From NCBI GenBank assembly GCA_958450365.1, contig CAUEEP010000729.1, forward strand, positions 1,266,501 through 1,330,500: 64,000 nt of DNA. The letters are read 5' to 3'. This DNA is from Mesorhabditis belari. Its lineage: Eukaryota; Nematoda; Chromadorea; Rhabditida; Rhabditidae. The notes beneath the pieces are model-generated. The model searched no databases. It had not been told where the DNA came from and saw only the letters and a program-made list of their open reading frames with translations. Both the position numbers and the translations under genes were made by a program. This document shows, one piece after another, positions 37,310 through 49,700 of this stretch (its first letter is position 1; every line of letters begins with the position of its first letter).

Positions 37310-37609
37310 CACTGCTGGACAATGAAATATTGGATCATCGACTTTTTTAGCACTAGAAATTCGCGTTTACAAGTTTAAGCACAAGTAAAATGTAGAGAAA
37401 TGTATAGAGAAGCGATCGTCACTTTCGCGCGTCTATAACTCCCTTGTCTTTACCGTATTTCTAAATATTAATATTACCATTGTGTAGCCCTTGAAAAGAG
37501 CTTTCAGAAAATGTATAACACTAATAGTTTAAACTCAAAGACAAGGGAGTTACAGACGTGCGAAAGTGACGATCGTTTTTCAAATATGATATTTCATTGT
37601 CCAGTAGTG
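37310..37609. mobile_element. Tc1-like miniature element, copy 2 (300 bp)
   Basis: Ends CACTGCTGGACAATGAAATA and the complement, with TA on each side (37308-37309, 37610-37611). The right two thirds match the copy at 28593-28826, including CATTGTGTAGCCCTTGAAAA. The left arm is rearranged, with extra sequence after 37335. Confidence 0.75.
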
Positions 37610-37654
37610 TATCTCTTTGTAAGGCTTCCTCACTTCTTTTAAACATATGAGCCT

Positions 37655-37735
37655 ATGGCGGAGAGGTAGTGCTTCCAGTTACAAAGCTGTTGGTCCGAGT
37701 TTTTGGTTCGAGTTCGATTCCCTCATCCACAAAAA
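37655..37735 (+). pseudogene. tRNA-like sequence
   Basis: GGCGGAGAGGTAGTGC (A-box-like) and GAGTTCGATTCCC (B-box-like) with TTACAAAGC between, but no complete cloverleaf. It resembles the minus-strand sequence at 37890-37962. Confidence 0.4.
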
Positions 37736-37889
37736 TTTTAAATTTTTAAACTAATCCCTCTTTTTCTTTATTATATGGATTTTCTATCAAAAAACAATCA
37801 AAAAAAATGGTTAAAGAACTTGAATTTTCTGAATTTCTAGTTCATATTCTCTTTCGGTTAGAGATATTGGTAAAAGAAAGTTAATGTTG

Positions 37890-37962
37890 TCGATGAGAGA
37901 ATCGAACCCGAGTCGACGGCTTTGTAAACGAGAGTACTACCACTCAGCCACATGGACACGCT
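37890..37962 (-). pseudogene. tRNA-like sequence
   Basis: Minus strand: GTGGCTGAGTGGTAGTAC, TTTACAAAGCC, GGGTTCGATTCTC. The acceptor pairs in about 6 of 7 positions, but the T stem does not pair, so probably not a working tRNA. Confidence 0.45.
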
Positions 37963-38344
37963 CTCGAGGCAAGCCAGGAAGCTTTACAAAGAGATAGGGA
38001 ACAATTGGCAATTCACAATTTAGCACAATTGAAAAGTAGCATAAAATACATCAAATTGACAAGACAAATCCTATTTTTCTTTTCTTTATCTAATAGATAA
38101 TAGTGAATGCATGTGTCTCTCAAATTTTTGAGAACAAGAGTCTTTTTTTTGGTCTCAGTGTTCTTTCATTTCCCCTAAAAGGATGGGCCAATCATTGGGA
38201 GCTGAGAGGTCCAAAAAAGACCCGAAAAGGACCCGAAAAAGGTCCCTATTCGATTCTAATAGCTTTTTTTGCTTACCTACCACCATTACTGCTTTTTATT
38301 ACTGCCTGAGTTTTACTGAAATCGTTTATAATTAAATCTTTATT

Positions 38345-38530
38345 AAAGCAGAACTGGAATGAACTGGAATAGTGCTAGGAAAAGAAAGGGAAACGACCAA
38401 GCTAGATTCTGGATTGATTTAAATACTTGAATTTGTGCTGCTTTCATGACAGTGCTAGGAAACTAAAGAGAAACGGCCAAGCTAGATTCTGGATTGATTT
38501 AAATACTTGAATGTGTGCTCCTTCCAAATC
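38345..38530. repeat. Tandem 80-bp duplication
   Basis: Two copies starting TGCTAGGAAA and containing CCAAGCTAGATTCTGGATTG and TTTAAATACTTGAAT. Followed by an AATCA microsatellite (38525-38575). Confidence 0.75.
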
Positions 38531-38882
38531 ACAAATCAAATCAAATCAAATCAAAGCACAAATCAAATCAAACAAATCTCAAATCTCTCATCTTTTATTC
38601 TTTCATAATTTCAATTAATTTCATATATTTTAATTGTAAAATTGAAAGCTTTAAATAATTTCAAAAAGCTAAGCATATATCAAAAATAAGTAATAGCTCA
38701 ATGAATGTTCCATTGAAAATCGATTTTTACTTTACAAACAATCACAGCTTCTTGGTTTAATTACCCAATGCATTTAAGTTTATTTAGAGTTGGTTAATAG
38801 AGTCAAGCCAGATTGGGACCAAGCCAGGGATTAGACCAAGTTTGGCTTGCCACTTTCTCTGGCCCAGGTCCAACCAGGAGCA

Positions 38883-38977
38883 AGCTTAGGCTCAGGTTTA
38901 GGCTCAGGCTTGGCTTAGGCTTGGCTTATGCTCAGGCTTATGCTTATGCTCAGGCTTATGCTTAGGCTTAGGCTTAA
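38883..38977. repeat. Degenerate interstitial telomere-like repeat, TTAGGC orientation
   Basis: About 15 units of TTAGGC and variants (TCAGGC, TTATGC, TTGGCT). The orientation is opposite to the blocks at 35.05-35.37 kb. A short further piece (TTAGGCTCAGGCTTAGGG) is at about 40858. Confidence 0.7.
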
Positions 38978-39814
38978 TTTGTTACTTTTGTCTAACCAAA
39001 TCTATTCCCTAGATTCATTTTCTCTTATTTTATCTTTTTCATCTATTTTTATTCCCTTTCTATTAATTGAAATGACTTTTTCGTTCTTTTAAATCTTTTT
39101 TTAATCAAGTTCCTCCTCGAAATGACATCCATTCGCTTTTCTTTTCTCTTAAATGATTTGTTTTGCCTTTTGTACATCAAAATTGAGTCAATTGAGTGGA
39201 AAAGAAACGGGGAAAACGGGGAAAAGACCATTGTCTACAGATTGATCCACAATTCAGGCCACTTTTTAAAAACCAATCGCAACTATTTCGATTTGATTAG
39301 TTATAAACTAGAAACCCTGTCTTTTCGACTTACCTCGTTTATTTATTTTCTCATTTTTTTTCTGCCTTTTGCAAATAGGCGGCGAAAGGTGGAAAATTGA
39401 GAAAGGAACACGGGGAATGGGATTGGGAAAAGGAAAGGGGAAGGGTAGAGACACAGAGGGCCCTGGCCCCACTCCGGGGCTGGGCTAGTCCCAGGTCCCA
39501 GCCTGGGACCTCGTCATTACTAAAATTGTTTCAATACATTTACCATTAACCTTGTTTTCATTGCTTATTGTTTTCGGAATCATGATTTAATTAAAATCCG
39601 TACTAGAAAACATCTGGATGGTTTAATAGAGCCTTTTAACCAGATCAGAGTCGATTCAAGGCTAAGCCAGTCCCAGAGCCGGAAATCAGGACTGGCTTAG
39701 CCTTGGATCGGCTTAGAAATCAGGATTGGTTTGTAAACAGATGTAGAAGGGAATAGAAAGTGGATGTAGAGGGCTCTGAATCACTCAAATCTGGATCCAA
39801 GGCGGCTTCAAGTC

Positions 39815-40040
39815 AAGACTGTTTTAGCCAGCCTTTAGCCAGCCTCTAGCCAGCCTTTAGCCAGCCTTTAGCCAGCTTTTAGCCAGTCTTTAGCCAGCCG
39901 TTAGCCAGCCTTTAGCCAATCTTTAGCCAGCCAACTTCAGCCAGCCTTTAGCCAGCCTTTAGCCAGCCTTTAGCCAGCCAACTTCAGCCAGCCTTCAGCC
40001 AGCCTTTAGCCAGTCTTTAGCCAGCCAACTCCAGCCTGAT
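39815..40040. repeat. 11-bp AGCCAGCCTTT minisatellite
   Basis: About 20 units with variants AGCCAGCCAACTTC. The rest of 38.98-40.7 kb has only A/T-rich or GGCCC-rich low-complexity sequence and no gene. Confidence 0.85.
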
Positions 40041-40344
40041 CCAAGCTAGCTAGCGCTGGCTCAACTCCAGCGTAAACAGAACTAAAAAGAAATCGCGCTA
40101 GAGATCCAGTGGAACAGTTGTTAACCCCCTCCTCAACCCGATGTCCCCCTTTCAACTGATCCCTTTGCTTCTTTCCTCTAGAAAACTGCATAGATATGAG
40201 AGATTTCTCTACATTGTACACAAAACTCTCCGCTTTTCCCTCTTCCTTAAATCCATCACCCATCTCATCTTACTTTGTTGTTGCTTTCGAGATTTTCATA
40301 AGCTTTTCGTTTGATCTGAATTTAGCAAACGTTATTATTTAAAG

Positions 40345-40470
40345 AATATTATTGAAAGATTATTATTTAAAGGTTATTATTTAAAGGTTATTATTTAAAG
40401 GTTATTATTTAAAGGTTATTATTTAAAGGTTATTATTTAAAGGTTATTATTTAAAGATTATTATTTAAAT
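40345..40470. repeat. 14-bp AAGGTTATTATTTA tandem repeat
   Basis: About 8-9 copies, nearly identical in the middle and diverging at both ends. Confidence 0.9.
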
Positions 40471-40704
40471 TGTACTATTCTTTAGTTCAAAGATAGCTTT
40501 AAACTTTGATAATTTGAAAATTTCGAAATTTTTGATCTTCATGAACTTTCTTTGTTATTTATTTTTTCACCATTTTATCGCCTAAAACATTTTCTCTTAT
40601 TTTTTTTTAAAAAACTTTGTCTGTACATTTTTCTAAAGTTTTAATTCTAAAGAAAACTCAGCATCTATTATTTTTGTAATCACTAAACTATTAAGAATTT
40701 TCCA

Positions 40705-40721
40705 GGCCTTTGGATGGAATG
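40705..40721 (+). promoter_or_regulatory. Probable trans-splice acceptor and start of the giant repeat gene
   Basis: TTTTCCAG ends at 40705 and is followed 13 bases later by ATG (40719-40721). In nematodes such an acceptor close to the ATG without a preceding exon usually receives a spliced leader. It could instead be the acceptor of an internal exon, since the frame is open up to it. Confidence 0.5.
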
Positions 40722-43700
40722 GCCGAACGCGAGCGGGCGTCGCGTAACCCAATTCGATCAGGTAATGGAAAGAAAGCCTTTTTTAAAGATATTCAATAAA
40801 GATTAAGTCAATAACGTCAACAGTATGATTTTCAGCTAAATTCTTTTTTTGTTTTATTAGGCTCAGGCTTAGGGCGGAGATTCTTGACTAAAGCTCCGAG
40901 TAATAGATCATAATAACCGTAAATAGATCAGTTGAACCAGTTAGTTCGCTTAGAATTTAGATCAGTTGAACCAGTTAGTTCAACCTTGGTTTTGTCTAGG
41001 TTTTGCTTATCAAAGTCTTGAAGTCATCAATCAATCAAACTCAAAATTTCGCAAGAAAGTTCAGAAAGCTTTAAAGCTTTAAAGCATTAAAGCTACAAAT
41101 AGAAGAAAGATATTTAATTAAGATAAATATGGAATTTCCAGCTGGGGCGTCAGAAGGGACACCGCAATGGACGGTCACCCGGCGCGAGCATACAGCCACC
41201 TCGCCGCCTCCACCGCTCGCCGAACAAAGAAATGATGGGGATTCTGGTAGGGGAGATTTGAGTTTTCATTCAATCAGTTAATTCGGTCAACTATCCCATA
41301 ACTGCTCATGAATGCTATTCAAATCATTTAGTAGTCGATCCTGGCAGGCTTAAACCAAGACAGCTATCTTTACCGTACTGTAGCCACTATTAATATGAAA
41401 TTCATATTGTAAAACTTTTAACGGAGGTTCTTGACTAAAGCTCCGAGTAATAGATCATAGCAACCGTAAATAGATCAGTTGAAACAGTTAGTTCTTCTTA
41501 TCGAGCTTGCTTCTTATCGAGCTTGCTTCTTATCGAGCTTGCTTCTTATCGAGCTTGTCAGTATTCCCAGTTTTCTAGACTCAAAGCCTTTTGCAGGACC
41601 GTTTCACACACGCACGGTGACGACAACGGAACGCGTGCAGATACTGCAGATGCCCGTGCCGATCTCCGAGGGAGAGACCGCACCGGCTCTGCTGCTCGCG
41701 CTCTCTTCGCCGAATGGGAACACCACACAGGTGCGTTGAAAATGTTAGCGGTAGATTTGGGTTATGGTATAAAATTATGATAGGGATAAAGATAACAGCA
41801 CCTAAAGGATACTGAGGACTAAAGTGGTGGCACAGGAAGATGATAAGATAACGAAGAGACAAGGGTACTGTACTAGTAGAATAAATCTGTTGATGTAAAA
41901 GTACAGTAAGCTGTGCTGAGATGTTGTACCAGTATTGGGTGGAAATGAGCAAGTGATACTGTATCAAAATACTAATACAGTATCAGTAAAGTTTCTTTGA
42001 TCATTTCCCTTTCAGTCGGTTTCTTCGACGGTGACAACGTTGCGAAACGAGGGAACACCGTTAATTGGCGGAATGACGGCGAGTGGAGTCCCGCTCTACA
42101 ATGGGATTCACATGAATCGGTTTGATTTCGAGGAACAAAGGGTTTACCAGGGCATGTGTTAGAGAGCCAGTTCCAGATCTGGCCTTAAAACAGTCGGGAC
42201 TCGAACCAGCCGAGCTCTCGCTTATTGAGCTTTCGCATCCAAATCCCACCATTCCCCCAATCGCATCCCAATCCTTGTCTTCTTTCTAGAGACACTCGCC
42301 AAACGACAACCGTTATCACCACAACCACCACCACGTATCGGGTGGTCGAATTGACCGACTCGGACTCGATGACGAGCTCCGGGGAATTCGAGAGAGATTT
42401 CGAGGTAACTTTTTTGATTTCTTTTTTTAGGGGACATTATTCAAAAATTCTCAATTCCATATCAAAATCCGCTTCCAGATGATCAGCCCTGGTTCACCGG
42501 CAGAGGACCAGACGTTGACAATCGATATCCCCCTTGGAACTGTCCCACCGTCGACCGTGCACTCGCAACAGCAAATTAGTGAGCCGAGGTGGGACTGACT
42601 TATCCTCTCAAATTTCTCAATCATGCCCAATAGGCCACCGTACTCTCGTCGCTAAACCATTCTCTAAAAAATGCCCCTTTTCTCGACTACCGTAATCTTG
42701 GCCTCCGTTTTTATTCAATCCTACTTTTTGTATCGTTCGATATCTTTGTGAACACTCTAAAAGCGAACACAAAAGAAGATAGATTAGATAAAACTAAAGA
42801 CAAGGTTCCTTACGGTAGTCGAGAAAAAGAAGAAACATGGCGCGAGTGCGGCAGCCAAAATGTCAAGTGATAAATGGACCATAACTTGGGTCCCCTTTGA
42901 TCGATAAAGGATACTGAACACTTTTGATAGGGTCCCTTTTGATCGATAAAAGATACTGAACACTTGTCACCAAAGTCCTGAGCTTCTAAAATGGAATCAT
43001 TCAGATACCTCATAGTCGGAAAAACGGAATCTTCAACACCGGGCTCTCCGAGCAAAAAAAACATCAACATCGAACTCGACATTGCACCCATCGAAGGAGA
43101 AGAAAAAGATGAACAGTTTGAGGTGTTGAAAGAAAAGACATTTTGATCTAAATTTCCATTTAGGTTATTGACTATACGATCAGCCCGGCCGAGAGCATGT
43201 ACGTCGAAGATCAAGTGGCCTCGACGAGCAGAAGTGGAGAACTGGTTGAAATGCCCTTGCGCCACATGGTTGACGTCTACCATCCCGGAACTAGTGACAC
43301 AGTTGAAGTCGACACCACCATTGAGTATGACGCGGTGTTTGACGAAGAAGAGACGGTTATCCCGGATAGGGCCAACGCCAGCGGGTCATTTCGAGCAGGG
43401 AAAACCCGAAAGAGATCGTTTGAACAGTTGATGCGAATGAGTCACTCTGAAGTTGGAGAGAAAGAGAAGGGACCAAGCTTCACTGACAAATTGGCTGGCC
43501 TCTTCAAGAAAGGTCCAGCCCATCTCGACTATCCAGTCTCCGAAAGCTACGAGGGTCCACTCGATGACACGAACCGAGCCTACGACATTGACGGCCACCC
43601 ATTGAGCACTCACGTCTCTGTCTACCACAGTGGAAGATCCGATGAACCAGTCACGGTTGTCCACGAAGAGAAATCCGAAGTTGGAGAGAAAGAGAAGGGA

Positions 43701-46700
43701 CCAAGCTTCACTGACAAATTGGCTGGCCTCTTCAAGAAAGGTCCAGCCCATCTCGACTATCCAGTCTCCGAAAGCTACGAGGGTCCACTCGATGACACGA
43801 ACCGAGCCTACGACATTGACGGCCACCCATTGAGCACTCACGTCTCTGTCTACCACAGTGGAAGATCCGATGAACCAGCCACGGTTGTCCACGAAGAGAA
43901 ATCCGAAGTTGGAGAGAAAGAGAAGGGACCAAGCTTCACTGACAAATTGGCTGGCCTCTTCAAGAAAGGTCCAGCCCATCTCGACTATCCAGTCTCCGAA
44001 AGCTACGAGGGTCCACTCGATGACACGAACCGAGCCTACGACATTGACGGCCACCCATTGAGCACTCACGTCTCTGTCTACCACAGTGGAAGATCCGATG
44101 AACCAGTCACGGTTGTCCACGAAGAGAAATCCGAAGTTGGAGAGAAAGAGAAGGGACCAAGCTTCACTGACAAATTGGCTGGCCTCTTCAAGAAAGGTCC
44201 AGCCCATCTCGACTATCCAGTCTCCGAAAGCTACGAGGGTCCACTCGATGACACGAACCGAGCCTACGACATTGACGGCCACCCATTGAGCACTCACGTC
44301 TCTGTCTACCACAGTGGAAGATCCGATGAACCAGTCACGGTTGTCCACGAAGAGAAATCCGAAGTTGGAGAGAAAGAGAAGGGACCAAGCTTCACTGACA
44401 AATTGGCTGGCCTCTTCAAGAAAGGTCCAGCCCATCTCGACTATCCAGTCTCCGAAAGCTACGAGGGTCCACTCGATGACACGAACCGAGCCTACGACAT
44501 TGACGGCCACCCATTGAGCACTCACGTCTCTGTCTACCACAGTGGAAGATCCGATGAACCAGTCACGGTTGTCCACGAAGAGAAATCCGAAGTTGGAGAG
44601 AAAGAGAAGGGACCAAGCTTCACTGACAAATTGGCTGGCCTCTTCAAGAAAGGTCCAGCCCATCTCGACTATCCAGTCTCCGAAAGCTACGAGGGTCCAC
44701 TCGATGACACGAACCGAGCCTACGACATTGACGGCCACCCATTGAGCACTCACGTCTCTGTCTACCACAGTGGAAGATCCGATGAACCAGTCACGGTTGT
44801 CCACGAAGAGAAATCCGAAGTTGGAGAGAAAGAGAAGGGACCAAGCTTCACTGACAAATTGGCTGGCCTCTTCAAGAAAGGTCCAGCCCATCTCGACTAT
44901 CCAGTCTCCGAAAGCTACGAGGGTCCACTCGATGACACGAACCGAGCCTACGACATTGACGGCCACCCATTGAGCACTCACGTCTCTGTCTACCACAGTG
45001 GAAGATCCGATGAACCAGTCACGGTTGTCCACGAAGAGAAATCCGAAGTTGGAGAGAAAGAGAAGGGACCAAGCTTCACTGACAAATTGGCTGGCCTCTT
45101 CAAGAAAGGTCCAGCCCATCTCGACTATCCAGTCTCCGAAAGCTACGAGGGTCCACTCGATGACACGAACCGAGCCTACGACATTGACGGCCACCCATTG
45201 AGCACTCACGTCTCTGTCTACCACAGTGGAAGATCCGATGAACCAGTCACGGTTGTCCACGAAGAGAAATCCGAAGTTGGAGAGAAAGAGAAGGGACCAA
45301 GCTTCACTGACAAATTGGCTGGCCTCTTCAAGAAAGGTCCAGCCCATCTCGACTATCCAGTCTCCGAAAGCTACGAGGGTCCACTCGATGACACGAACCG
45401 AGCCTACGACATTGACGGCCACCCATTGAGCACTCACGTCTCTGTCTACCACAGTGGAAGATCCGATGAACCAGTCACGGTTGTCCACGAAGAGAAATCC
45501 GAAGTTGGAGAGAAAGAGAAGGGACCAAGCTTCACTGACAAATTGGCTGGCCTCTTCAAGAAAGGTCCAGCCCATCTCGACTATCCAGTCTCCGAAAGCT
45601 ACGAGGGTCCACTCGATGACACGAACCGAGCCTACGACATTGACGGCCACCCATTGAGCACTCACGTCTCTGTCTACCACAGTGGAAGATCCGATGAACC
45701 AGTCACGGTTGTCCACGAAGAGAAATCCGAAGTTGGAGAGAAAGAGAAGGGACCAAGCTTCACTGACAAATTGGCTGGCCTCTTCAAGAAAGGTCCAGCC
45801 CATCTCGACTATCCAGTCTCCGAAAGCTACGAGGGTCCACTCGATGACACGAACCGAGCCTACGACATTGACGGCCACCCATTGAGCACTCACGTCTCTG
45901 TCTACCACAGTGGAAGATCCGATGAACCAGTCACGGTTGTCCACGAAGAGAAATCCGAAGTTGGAGAGAAAGAGAAGGGACCAAGCTTCACTGACAAATT
46001 GGCTGGCCTCTTCAAGAAAGGTCCAGCCCATCTCGACTATCCAGTCTCCGAAAGCTACGAGGGTCCACTCGATGACACGAACCGAGCCTACGACATTGAC
46101 GGCCACCCATTGAGCACTCACGTCTCTGTCTACCACAGTGGAAGATCCGATGAACCAGTCACGGTTGTCCACGAAGAGAAATCCGAAGTTGGAGAGAAAG
46201 AGAAGGGACCAAGCTTCACTGACAAATTGGCTGGCCTCTTCAAGAAAGGTCCAGCCCATCTCGACTATCCAGTCTCCGAAAGCTACGAGGGTCCACTCGA
46301 TGACACGAACCGAGCCTACGACATTGACGGCCACCCATTGAGCACTCACGTCTCTGTCTACCACAGTGGAAGATCCGATGAACCAGTCACGGTTGTCCAC
46401 GAAGAGAAATCCGAAGTTGGAGAGAAAGAGAAGGGACCAAGCTTCACTGACAAATTGGCTGGCCTCTTCAAGAAAGGTCCAGCCCATCTCGACTATCCAG
46501 TCTCCGAAAGCTACGAGGGTCCACTCGATGACACGAACCGAGCCTACGACATTGACGGCCACCCATTGAGCACTCACGTCTCTGTCTACCACAGTGGAAG
46601 ATCCGATGAACCAGTCACGGTTGTCCACGAAGAGAAATCCGAAGTTGGAGAGAAAGAGAAGGGACCAAGCTTCACTGACAAATTGGCTGGCCTCTTCAAG

Positions 46701-49700
46701 AAAGGTCCAGCCCATCTCGACTATCCAGTCTCCGAAAGCTACGAGGGTCCACTCGATGACACGAACCGAGCCTACGACATTGACGGCCACCCATTGAGCA
46801 CTCACGTCTCTGTCTACCACAGTGGAAGATCCGATGAACCAGTCACGGTTGTCCACGAAGAGAAATCCGAAGTTGGAGAGAAAGAGAAGGGACCAAGCTT
46901 CACTGACAAATTGGCTGGCCTCTTCAAGAAAGGTCCAGCCCATCTCGACTATCCAGTCTCCGAAAGCTACGAGGGTCCACTCGATGACACGAACCGAGCC
47001 TACGACATTGACGGCCACCCATTGAGCACTCACGTCTCTGTCTACCACAGTGGAAGATCCGATGAACCAGTCACGGTTGTCCACGAAGAGAAATCCGAAG
47101 TTGGAGAGAAAGAGAAGGGACCAAGCTTCACTGACAAATTGGCTGGCCTCTTCAAGAAAGGTCCAGCCCATCTCGACTATCCAGTCTCCGAAAGCTACGA
47201 GGGTCCACTCGATGACACGAACCGAGCCTACGACATTGACGGCCACCCATTGAGCACTCACGTCTCTGTCTACCACAGTGGAAGATCCGATGAACCAGTC
47301 ACGGTTGTCCACGAAGAGAAATCCGAAGTTGGAGAGAAAGAGAAGGGACCAAGCTTCACTGACAAATTGGCTGGCCTCTTCAAGAAAGGTCCAGCCCATC
47401 TCGACTATCCAGTCTCCGAAAGCTACGAGGGTCCACTCGATGACACGAACCGAGCCTACGACATTGACGGCCACCCATTGAGCACTCACGTCTCTGTCTA
47501 CCACAGTGGAAGATCCGATGAACCAGTCACGGTTGTCCACGAAGAGAAATCCGAAGTTGGAGAGAAAGAGAAGGGACCAAGCTTCACTGACAAATTGGCT
47601 GGCCTCTTCAAGAAAGGTCCAGCCCATCTCGACTATCCAGTCTCCGAAAGCTACGAGGGTCCACTCGATGACACGAACCGAGCCTACGACATTGACGGCC
47701 ACCCATTGAGCACTCACGTCTCTGTCTACCACAGTGGAAGATCCGATGAACCAGTCACGGTTGTCCACGAAGAGAAATCCGAAGTTGGAGAGAAAGAGAA
47801 GGGACCAAGCTTCACTGACAAATTGGCTGGCCTCTTCAAGAAAGGTCCAGCCCATCTCGACTATCCAGTCTCCGAAAGCTACGAGGGTCCACTCGATGAC
47901 ACGAACCGAGCCTACGACATTGACGGCCACCCATTGAGCACTCACGTCTCTGTCTACCACAGTGGAAGATCCGATGAACCAGTCACGGTTGTCCACGAAG
48001 AGAAATCCGAAGTTGGAGAGAAAGAGAAGGGACCAAGCTTCACTGACAAATTGGCTGGCCTCTTCAAGAAAGGTCCAGCCCATCTCGACTATCCAGTCTC
48101 CGAAAGCTACGAGGGTCCACTCGATGACACGAACCGAGCCTACGACATTGACGGCCACCCATTGAGCACTCACGTCTCTGTCTACCACAGTGGAAGATCC
48201 GATGAACCAGTCACGGTTGTCCACGAAGAGAAATCCGAAGTTGGAGAGAAAGAGAAGGGACCAAGCTTCACTGACAAATTGGCTGGCCTCTTCAAGAAAG
48301 GTCCAGCCCATCTCGACTATCCAGTCTCCGAAAGCTACGAGGGTCCACTCGATGACACGAACCGAGCCTACGACATTGACGGCCACCCATTGAGCACTCA
48401 CGTCTCTGTCTACCACAGTGGAAGATCCGATGAACCAGTCACGGTTGTCCACGAAGAGAAATCCGAAGTTGGAGAGAAAGAGAAGGGACCAAGCTTCACT
48501 GACAAATTGGCTGGCCTCTTCAAGAAAGGTCCAGCCCATCTCGACTATCCAGTCTCCGAAAGCTACGAGGGTCCACTCGATGACACGAACCGAGCCTACG
48601 ACATTGACGGCCACCCATTGAGCACTCACGTCTCTGTCTACCACAGTGGAAGATCCGATGAACCAGTCACGGTTGTCCACGAAGAGAAATCCGAAGTTGG
48701 AGAGAAAGAGAAGGGACCAAGCTTCACTGACAAATTGGCTGGCCTCTTCAAGAAAGGTCCAGCCCATCTCGACTATCCAGTCTCCGAAAGCTACGAGGGT
48801 CCACTCGATGACACGAACCGAGCCTACGACATTGACGGCCACCCATTGAGCACTCACGTCTCTGTCTACCACAGTGGAAGATCCGATGAACCAGTCACGG
48901 TTGTCCACGAAGAGAAATCCGAAGTTGGAGAGAAAGAGAAGGGACCAAGCTTCACTGACAAATTGGCTGGCCTCTTCAAGAAAGGTCCAGCCCATCTCGA
49001 CTATCCAGTCTCCGAAAGCTACGAGGGTCCACTCGATGACACGAACCGAGCCTACGACATTGACGGCCACCCATTGAGCACTCACGTCTCTGTCTACCAC
49101 AGTGGAAGATCCGATGAACCAGTCACGGTTGTCCACGAAGAGAAATCCGAAGTTGGAGAGAAAGAGAAGGGACCAAGCTTCACTGACAAATTGGCTGGCC
49201 TCTTCAAGAAAGGTCCAGCCCATCTCGACTATCCAGTCTCCGAAAGCTACGAGGGTCCACTCGATGACACGAACCGAGCCTACGACATTGACGGCCACCC
49301 ATTGAGCACTCACGTCTCTGTCTACCACAGTGGAAGATCCGATGAACCAGTCACGGTTGTCCACGAAGAGAAATCCGAAGTTGGAGAGAAAGAGAAGGGA
49401 CCAAGCTTCACTGACAAATTGGCTGGCCTCTTCAAGAAAGGTCCAGCCCATCTCGACTATCCAGTCTCCGAAAGCTACGAGGGTCCACTCGATGACACGA
49501 ACCGAGCCTACGACATTGACGGCCACCCATTGAGCACTCACGTCTCTGTCTACCACAGTGGAAGATCCGATGAACCAGTCACGGTTGTCCACGAAGAGAA
49601 ATCCGAAGTTGGAGAGAAAGAGAAGGGACCAAGCTTCACTGACAAATTGGCTGGCCTCTTCAAGAAAGGTCCAGCCCATCTCGACTATCCAGTCTCCGAA

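Noticed and set aside
40719..43448. Naming the giant gene as an ankyrin (unc-44-like) gene
   Set aside because: The Ser/Thr-rich character and giant repeated exon are suggestive, but no ankyrin, ZU5 or death domain is in the window, so the name is not supported.
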